From the NCBI GenBank assembly GCA_030704615.1, contig CM060734.1:18228001-18292000 (forward strand): a DNA stretch of 64,000 bases, written 5' to 3'. This stretch comes from Takakia lepidozioides (Eukaryota; Streptophyta; Takakiopsida; Takakiales; Takakiaceae). Position 1 is the stretch's first letter. Each line of letters starts with the position of its first letter. The notes below the pieces were generated by a model. That model was not told the origin of the DNA, did no database searches, and saw only the letters and a program-made list of their open reading frames with translations. Below are positions 57,087 through 64,000 of the stretch, piece after piece. The translations under genes and the position numbers were made by a program.

Positions 57087-60000
57087 TCAAATCAGAGCAT
57101 CCAGCCTGAGATCAACAGCACAGCCATGAACTGGCCAGGACTCGTCCTGAACAAGACCGTTATGAATACACTTCCACAAGGGTGGGTCAATAGAGAGATC
57201 ACAGGCAATCACTGGGCTGTTGGACACCTGGAAGATGTACACATGATCCCCATGACCTGCACCTCTGAATTCAAAATATTCCGAAAAATTCAGGCGCAGG
57301 TTCTTGAAAATGGCATCTGGCATGACTGTGATCTTCACCCACTCCATTTGAGCAAACTGAAGCTCCCATATCCCAACACCCCACAGCCGCGACCCTTTCT
57401 CACTGTCAAGAAACCCAACCATTAGAAGCCGCCCCTTGGATTCGACAAGAAAGGGGGAGACTGCATCATACCTATGCTGCGCGAGTTCTAGTGGAGTTCG
57501 TCGCACGCCATTCACATGAACAATTTCTGGTGAATATTTGGACACCATGGCTGTGGGCAGTGACATCTTCATTAGCTGCCAGTGGCCTAGTCTGGTGTCA
57601 TATGCCAGAATTTCGTTGAATGGATGAATCATGTGATAAAGAACGCCTTTACAAACAGCACTGCTGGAGCGCATTGCCTCCCAGTTTCCAAGCACTGGCG
57701 TCCCACAGGTCTTTCTCCACCGATTGGTCTTAGACATATAGACCTCCGTAGTAAGGAGCTCATCCCCACCTGCCAGCATGGTTTGTTAATAAGTGCTAAA
57801 CAAGAGTAACTCACTATAACAAGCATTTGGGGGTTGCCAGATCCAAACAAACTTTGAACAGAATTAAGGCCAAAATTCCCATCAGCAGATCCCAACTAAA
57901 TGTCCATTACATTACAAGAGACTTGAGACCAACTTCCCCAACAATCCCTGGATCTAAAAAATACAGGATTAGTGATGAAGCACCTGAAACCTCATGGAAA
58001 CAACAGATTCTCATATCTGGTTAATGGTTGATTGGGAAAGTGATGAGGCAAGGGTAATGCCCTCAGGGTTGCTGTTGCCATATAAATGAAAAGGGTCTAC
58101 ACAGACAGCCCTCAGCAAACCATTGTCGGAGACGCTACTCTGGAAACTTGTATCATACCAAGTTTGAAGACATAAAAACGGGACCACCCTGTCATCTTCT
58201 GCGATCAGATGATAAGGGATAAGATTGAACAACCATTGCCCCAACATCCCTCTTGGACAGCCTAATATTGAAAAAGATAATTTATTTGGAAAAAGTGCAG
58301 AAAAAGAAAAAGAAAACAAATTAGAGGTGTTTACTGGGAGAAAAGGTCGAAGAAAGAAATCACATGAGATTGCTAACACAATCTTCGAATTTTATTTTCA
58401 TTTATTTTCTCGTTTAAGGGAAACCTAAGTGATGGCTACAGGCCATGAGGGGGACAACTAATCCCATTTCTGAGCCATAAGGCCATACAGGGGACAGAGA
58501 GCCCCAGCCTGAAGGGAGCCAACAGAAACCACAGAGGACTGAACCCTAACCCACAGGCCATTGCAAAGGATCAGCAAAGATGCCAAACCCACTGGGCCAC
58601 ACCCCAGATGAGCACAACAAGAAGGCCGAAGCAACTCTTATAAAACTAGAATTCGAGGGTGAAAATTTCTACCAAAGCCATCTTCCGAGGCATCGAAACT
58701 GAGTCTAGATTGATTTGAGAAATTCTGAAATTGTTTCACTAAACTTTAGAAAAAGAAAATAAAAAAAACACATGACAAGGATATTCTATTACAATTACAC
58801 ATAAAAAAGGACAAGGATATTCTATTACGTTGAGAAAAAGCCCAACAAAAAAACAAAAGTAGTGGCGGCGGCCTGGTCGGGGGTAGTAAAAGCCTGAAGA
58901 AAGCAGAAGACGTACAGACAATCACTGTTTGCCTTTTGACACGGCGGAAGGCCAAACCCCCTCAAGGCGCCGCGTCCCACGCTGGCCCCTACGATTCAAA
59001 CCCAGATTCATACGGAGTTGCAGACGCGTTTGAACTACGTCTATTGCAAACGGAATCAACAGTATTCTCGTGTTACTAAACGCTATCGAATATCCCGAGG
59101 ATGTGCCAGTGCCTGAAATGCGGTGGGTATCGCTCTAACATTCCGAAAGTGGAAGGTTATGCTACAGTACTTCCTAAGACCAAGTTCCCAACAGCACCTC
59201 GCTGGGAGCTGCTGCTGGGACAAAAAGAGTCACTTGTCTTACTCGTCCAATACAATACGCGGAGGAATGCGTTTAACAATCTATTTCCTCACAGTATGCA
59301 GGGAGGTCTATTCTCTGACTCCGGAATATAAATTGCTGCTGAAGACGTGTACACGCAAGCTGGCCTTGCATATGCAGCTTGGTGATAACAAAGTTTCGAG
59401 CACATGCATGGATGAGCCAAGAACGTGGCCAGGTTACAGATCTCCGACCACGAGATTTGGAACAAACGCCACTAAAACCACCATAGACTCACTGAATGTG
59501 GATCAAGCTTTTACACATAGCGTAGAGATTAAGATGTGGAACGGTTAACTTAACAAAGCTCAATTCCTTCACCTCCCAAAGGACAGAAGGTAGTAGTAGT
59601 AGCATTCAGTCTAGCAAGCTTCGCATGCAAACTGCGAAGTATCAGTGAAGAAGGTTGGATACCTGCTACCACAAGAGAGTAGCCCTTGCCATTGGCATCG
59701 ATCACGAGAGACACCACTGGTGATACTCGTTTATGGATGGAGCGAGGTAACCTTCGCCAAGACTTGGTGATCGGGTTACACACGCAAAATCCGCCATGTA
59801 ACTGGTATTGTAACACCAAAAGGCCCCCTGCAGCTGCACAGCAATTCCACCCAATTTGCTCATTGTTGGAGAAACCCTTGCCCAAAGATCGGGGGATGAA
59901 TGTGAGAGGCACGTTGCACCATTGATCGAGCACCGGATCGAAGGCTTGCAAGGCATCGGTCACTTTCGGCCCGTAGGTGAAGAGCCAGGACTTTTCACGG

Positions 60001-60278
60001 GGTAGATCTGAAGGAGACACAGAAATGCACCTGCCAGACAGGATGTGTCTGTCCCGTCGCTTGCAGACAGTTTGAGTAGCCACGCGCGAAGGGAAGGGCA
60101 ACCGCAGGAGAACTCGCTCGACAATCTCCCCGGGAAGTTGGCTCCACATCTGCTCATCTAGGGTTTGAGAGGTCTTGCAGGCATACCTGCAACTCTCGAC
60201 TCCATCCTCGCAACCTCCCTGCCAACCTGCAAGACCCATGTGTCCTGCCTCCCCTAGTTGTATGTTTCTGAGGCGCAT
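57087..60278 (-). CDS. F-box/kelch-repeat protein
   Basis: Two exons, 60278-59663 and 57769-57087, joined by GT-AG across an intron of about 1.9 kb. The join rebuilds a kelch-type YSLVVAGGDELLTTEVY and gives a continuous frame of 432 residues, a normal length for plant F-box/kelch proteins. The F-box is at about residues 43-80 (MWSQLPGEIVERVLLRLPFP followed by SRVATQTVCKRR). The usual Trp after CKR is Arg here. Kelch-like pieces follow: FDPVLDQWCNVPL, GLLVLQYQ, VCNPITKSWRRLP, MSKTNRWRKT, RSSSAVCKGVLYHM, LAYDTRLGHWQL, LLMVGFLDSE and WECIHN-type WKCIHNGLV. Such proteins are substrate adaptors of SCF ubiquitin ligases. I see no frameshift, and it is the best-supported host gene in the window. 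Confidence 0.85.
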
Positions 60279-61440
60279 GATAATAAGCTAACAGGATCGC
60301 AAGCCGAACGAGGACAATGGAAGGTGTGAAGATGGTCAAATTCTTGAAATATAAGGGAAAAGGATCACCGAGAACTCAACGGAAAAACGCTCAATACAGG
60401 AAGGACGAGGGTAAGATGCATCCAAAGTGCATCAAGCGACCGTGTCCATACATACAAGTCCGGGTGAGAGAAGGCAAGTAGACGAAAAAGGGAGATGTTT
60501 GAATCATCCACAGAAGCTCCAGCAGCTTCACCAGCTGTTCTTAAGAAGTCAGGTAAGCTTCACACAGATAAATGCACGGGAGGCGAATAGAACCGTAAGA
60601 TGAGATGTGCGTAGCCTAGAGAATCCAGTAGAAATCGACCATCCATCTTGTGTTCCCCAGTGGACATGACAACACCAACACGCACACGCAAACACCTTAC
60701 CACTACTTCAACCGACTGTCTACTTAGACGAAGTTACGATCTCTTCGAGCCCCTGCTGCAAACCAAGGTCTTCCAAAACCCTAGCCTTTCAGACAGTCAA
60801 ACAGATGAAAGGGAGGAAAAGAGAGCGGGACTGGGATGAGCTAAAGAGAACTTCAGCGATTCAGCTTTCTCCGCCTACACACATAGACCTCCAGTATATA
60901 AGGACTGCAACTGAAGGCGTTTCGAGACTCCCACCGAGATAGCCAGATAGACAAAAACAGAGAGACAGACAGCGAAAACGAGAGGTAACAGGTAAGAGAT
61001 GACACTGACGGATTCGCGCTTTCCCTTTCCTACTAAACAAAAGAGAGAGAGAATGGAAGTGGACAGATATAAAGAAGACAACAACAGGATTGACCTCTAG
61101 TAAACTTTCCCTTTCCTACTCACAGGAAGCTGTAGAAGATACAAATGCAGACCCTGATAGCAAACGGCAGTTGCCATGAGCGCTGCGTGTGAGAGAGACG
61201 AGACAGCAAAGAACGTGCGAGAGAGGAGACGAGAGAGAGACAGCATCTGGACAAACACCCACCCTTCTTTTCTACCTTCCACGCCACACTACCTATACGC
61301 TTACCTACCTCCACCTACCTACCTACTCACACCGTATATATACGATACATTCAACCGTATCTTTCCGGGTTTATTGTTGGCCCTGCCTTTAGCAGGGACT
61401 ACGGATTCACTTGCATCGAGTACCTAAAGACCTTATATCT
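60279..61440 (-). promoter_or_regulatory. Upstream region of the F-box gene
   Basis: No convincing protein match. A TATATATA run lies at about 61334-61341, readable on both strands, and a TATATAAGG at about 60894 is in plus orientation. GA/CT-rich runs and a CTACCTACCTAC run (61307-61323) are present. The transcription start cannot be fixed from sequence. Confidence 0.3.
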
Positions 61441-61444
61441 TGAG

Positions 61445-62560
61445 TGTGTCCCACCTGGGCACAAGCTCGTTATGTTCCCTATGTGTTCCATTGATGGATG
61501 AATGTAAATATTCTATGATGAATTCCGTAGATGAATGTTTACTCGCTATTTTTGTGAAGTAATGTGCTTACTTTTAGATCTATTGAAGACCTTTGTTTCT
61601 GAATATACGCTATGAACAATCCGAATGTCTTGGTGGAGAGGACTCTTGGGTTCGGCTGTCAACTTCTTGAAACGGAGATTTACATGGCAAAGAGTCTCTC
61701 GACGAACAGTGATGTGGTGAGAGCTAAGAAGGCAAATAGAGAGTGACGTCAAAGGAGGCAAATGAAAGAGACAGGCAAATGAGATAAGCAGTGGCGTGTC
61801 CTTGAAGCAAATTATCAGGAACAATTTTCAAGGTGTGCAGGTAAGATTGGTGGCTCGAGTGGTTTGGTGCACACTGTAAATGAGAGCTGCCACAGGATGA
61901 TGTGCGTCTCCCTTTCAGTCTAGTTGTTTTCTCAGGGTATATCCATGTAAGTAGATACAGTAGAAATCCCCTCTCCCCTCGTGGGTTGCTATGTATATTT
62001 GACGAGTCCAACATTGTGCCTTCTGCTGATTTACGCAGGACAAAGCCCTGAGTCACATCTGGCCTTTCTGGGTACCGATATGCTTTAGACTAGAGGAATA
62101 GACAAGCCCAGGGTGGGGAGGGAAGTTGTGGTTTCAACTTTTACCTTTGGCTTGCAAGGTCCTTCAAATCAAACTGATGGAATGTATTGTAGCTATGTAT
62201 CTGTATATCGTCTGTAACCATCACACTACCCAGTGCTATAAATTTTTGAAACTTTTAATGCTTTATCTACTTACATGTTGCTCCGCACTACTAGTGACGA
62301 CTTTTGAAAACAATGTTCCTTTTTTACAAAAAGTTTAACGTTTGTTTCATTTTGATTGCAAATATATTTCATATGAAAGAGAATAAAAATAATGTAAACA
62401 CTTAATGCATGCTTGTGATCTAATGGTACTTTCGTCGGATTTGGTTCCTTCAACTTTGTTGAGAAAAAGGGGGTACTAAGTCAATCCGTTACTTATCCTC
62501 CCAAGTTGCTCTTATTACGACCATTAGAAGGTGTTTATCTTCCAAACAGAATGCGGTAGC
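61445..62560. other. Non-coding stretch
   Basis: No motif or repeat of note; only short frames. Confidence 0.35.
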
Positions 62561-62634
62561 CATTTAGAGTGAAGTGACACCAAGTTACTTGTGTATGGAA
62601 TATTTTTTGACCACAAACCCTGTCCCTGTTCCGC

Positions 62635-62790
62635 CCAGCTGTCCCTGTCACACCCATAACAAACCCTGTCACACCCATAACAACATCAACGCGTTGTTCT
62701 TCATCAACGTGATGTTCCCAAATATGCTTCTAACCAAAGCATCTTCCCAAATATGCTTCTCTTTAAAGCATCTTCCAAATATGCTTTCAT
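62635..62790. repeat. Short tandem duplications
   Basis: CCTGTCACACCCATAACAA appears twice (about 62645 and 62665). Three units of about 34 bases share CAAATATGCTTCT and AAAGCATCTTCC (62717-62785). Confidence 0.7.
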
Positions 62791-62792
62791 AC

Positions 62793-62822
62793 TTGTTAAC
62801 AACCACTAGTGGTTGTTAACAA
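62793..62822. repeat. Perfect 30-base palindrome
   Basis: Fifteen-base arms meet at CTAG (centre TA): the right half is AGTGGTTGTTAACAA. Related TTGTTAACAAC and AACTAGTTGTT pieces follow to about 62885. It may be a MITE-like or recombination relic. Confidence 0.85.
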
Positions 62823-63059
62823 CCACTTGTTCCGAACATCCCACTTGTTAACAACTAGTTGTTCCCAACATCCTACTTGTTATTGCACCTACTTGTTCCC
62901 AACTTGCTGTCCATTTCCAGGAGGCATTCATATTCATGCCACACATACATGTCATATTATCAGATCCATGGTTTCAGATGCCTATGTATATGTCATGCCA
63001 CACATGACTATTTTATTGCCCCGCATATCCAATTGCCACATAAGTGGGGCCCAACGGGC

Positions 63060-63790
63060 CACTCAGGCGACCACTTCTACTTGCGGTCGCCCGGCACAAC
63101 CCTGGGCGACCGCTCCAGCGGTCGCCCCGCCACAGAGGCGACCGTCGAAACCGTCACCCACGGTCACCGTGCTTGCTTCATCACCCCCGGGCGACCGCAC
63201 CGCCAGTCGCCCAATCTCCTGTCGGACCGGCTCACCCGTGGGCCCCACCGAGGACCGCCACTGTGGGACCGCCAGGCCGGACCGCCGAGCGCCGACGTGG
63301 ACCGCCCTGGAAGTTGATATGGAGGCGGTCCGCTTCGTCCGCCCGGTGGGTGTCTCGAGGAACGATACTCGCAACGCACACCCTTGCACAGGTATCACCT
63401 GCAAATCGTCGCCCTATTGCATATACCATCAGAGGTATAGTCTGCAATCCATTGCCTACATCCCTGTTGTGGTATCGCCTGTAAGTCCATGCCCTGCTCC
63501 ATGCCCTCCTTGAGGCATGGTCTTTCATTGAAGATGTACATCACTTTAGAGGTATCACCAAGACTTTGCGCTGGAGTTATTTTGACGGGCGACCGTTGTG
63601 ACGGTCGCCATTGTCATTCTTAAAAGGGCGACGGGCAATGGTTGTCGCCCGTTATGTAGGTGAAGCATGTGACGGTGATGCGTAGTTCTCATTCGCTGCG
63701 TTCGCCTTTGCAAAGGACCCGAAAGCCGTCGCCCGGTATTTTGTTTTGGTGGGCGATTGTTGAAACGGCCGCCCAAGGCCGGTGGGATGT
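63060..63790. repeat. Hairpin family F6 (GGGCGACCG...CGGTCGCCC)
   Basis: At least five inverted pairs: near 63064 (GGCGACCAC / GCGGTCGCC), 63103 (GGCGACCGCT / AGCGGTCGCC), 63189 (GGGCGACCG / CAGTCGCCC), 63587 (GGGCGACCGT / ACGGTCGCC) and 63626 (GGGCGAC / GTCGCCC), with weaker ones to about 63775. Loops vary from 2 to about 12 bases, unlike the fixed 2-base centres of F1-F5. Confidence 0.75.
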
Positions 63791-64000
63791 AAGCTCGGGA
63801 CATGGAGTCAATCATCCTAAAATGGCGGAGGCGTTGGATTCCACAGTAACAGAGACCAACAGATCAAGAGTGATTGTGGGCTAGGGCACAGAGAGAGTGT
63901 GTTTGAGGCACTATTGTGCAAGAAGTATTGCATATCCTCGAAGACAACATCTGGTCCTTGATGTGAGGATATCAGTTATACATGGTTTCTGGATAGGCAA

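Noticed and set aside
59101-59548. Plus-strand frames inside the F-box gene intron
   Set aside because: Short, no domain, and located within an intron of an opposite-strand gene that is well supported.

Overview
The window looks like a transposon-rich piece of a land-plant nuclear genome. The evidence is GT-AG introns, an F-box/kelch gene, a pentatricopeptide-repeat (PPR) fragment, pieces of an IPK2-type inositol polyphosphate kinase, Ty3/gypsy and Helitron debris, and AT-rich intergenic DNA. The PPR style and the repeat load suggest a fern or another non-seed plant; this is inference. Only one gene looks like an ordinary intact host gene: the F-box/kelch gene at 57.1-60.3 kb on the minus strand.

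Layout. 0.7-8.5 kb: two diverged copies of a MULE-like transposase with a SWIM zinc finger (gene M, copies A and B) and a fragment of a ParB-like gene (gene P), each beside its own short palindromes. 8.5-17.6 kb: tandem repeats, the PPR fragment, the kinase remnant, a broken Ty3/gypsy element and a 1-kb repeat in two and a fraction copies. 17.6-30.15 kb and 36.96-48.3 kb: a direct segmental duplication of about 11.3 kb carrying gene P, arrays of palindromes, and a divergent pair of paralogous unknown genes (X and Y). 30.36-34.34 kb: a third M copy, head-to-head with the second P. 48.1-49.5 kb: gypsy reverse transcriptase. 50.9-51.2 kb: a long hairpin. 52.6-53.6 kb: a decayed Helitron. 57-60.3 kb: the F-box gene. 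62.7-63.8 kb: further palindromes and hairpins.

The most interesting object is a composite element of about 15 kb (about 30.36-45.55 kb). It holds M (minus), a palindrome array, P (plus), a second array, X (minus) and Y (plus), bounded by inverted runs of a GGCTCAT motif. P encodes a protein of roughly 1,430 residues that fuses a ParB/DGxHR-type domain to a permuted beta-class amino-methyltransferase fold with an altered catalytic motif. That architecture is familiar from bacteria and phages, and I do not know of it in plant nuclear DNA. AAATGCGGYRCCGCATTT palindromes sit in three introns of P, downstream of P, upstream of P, and between X and Y. Other palindrome families in the window have unrelated arms but obey the same rule: perfect arms around a central pyrimidine-purine dinucleotide. 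My working hypothesis is that P, or a partner, recognises these sites as an addressing, methylation or partition-like system of a large transposon family.

The M and P copies carry frameshifts or stops. The second P copy is the least damaged, with two apparent single-base errors. All domain assignments were made by eye from motifs, without searches.
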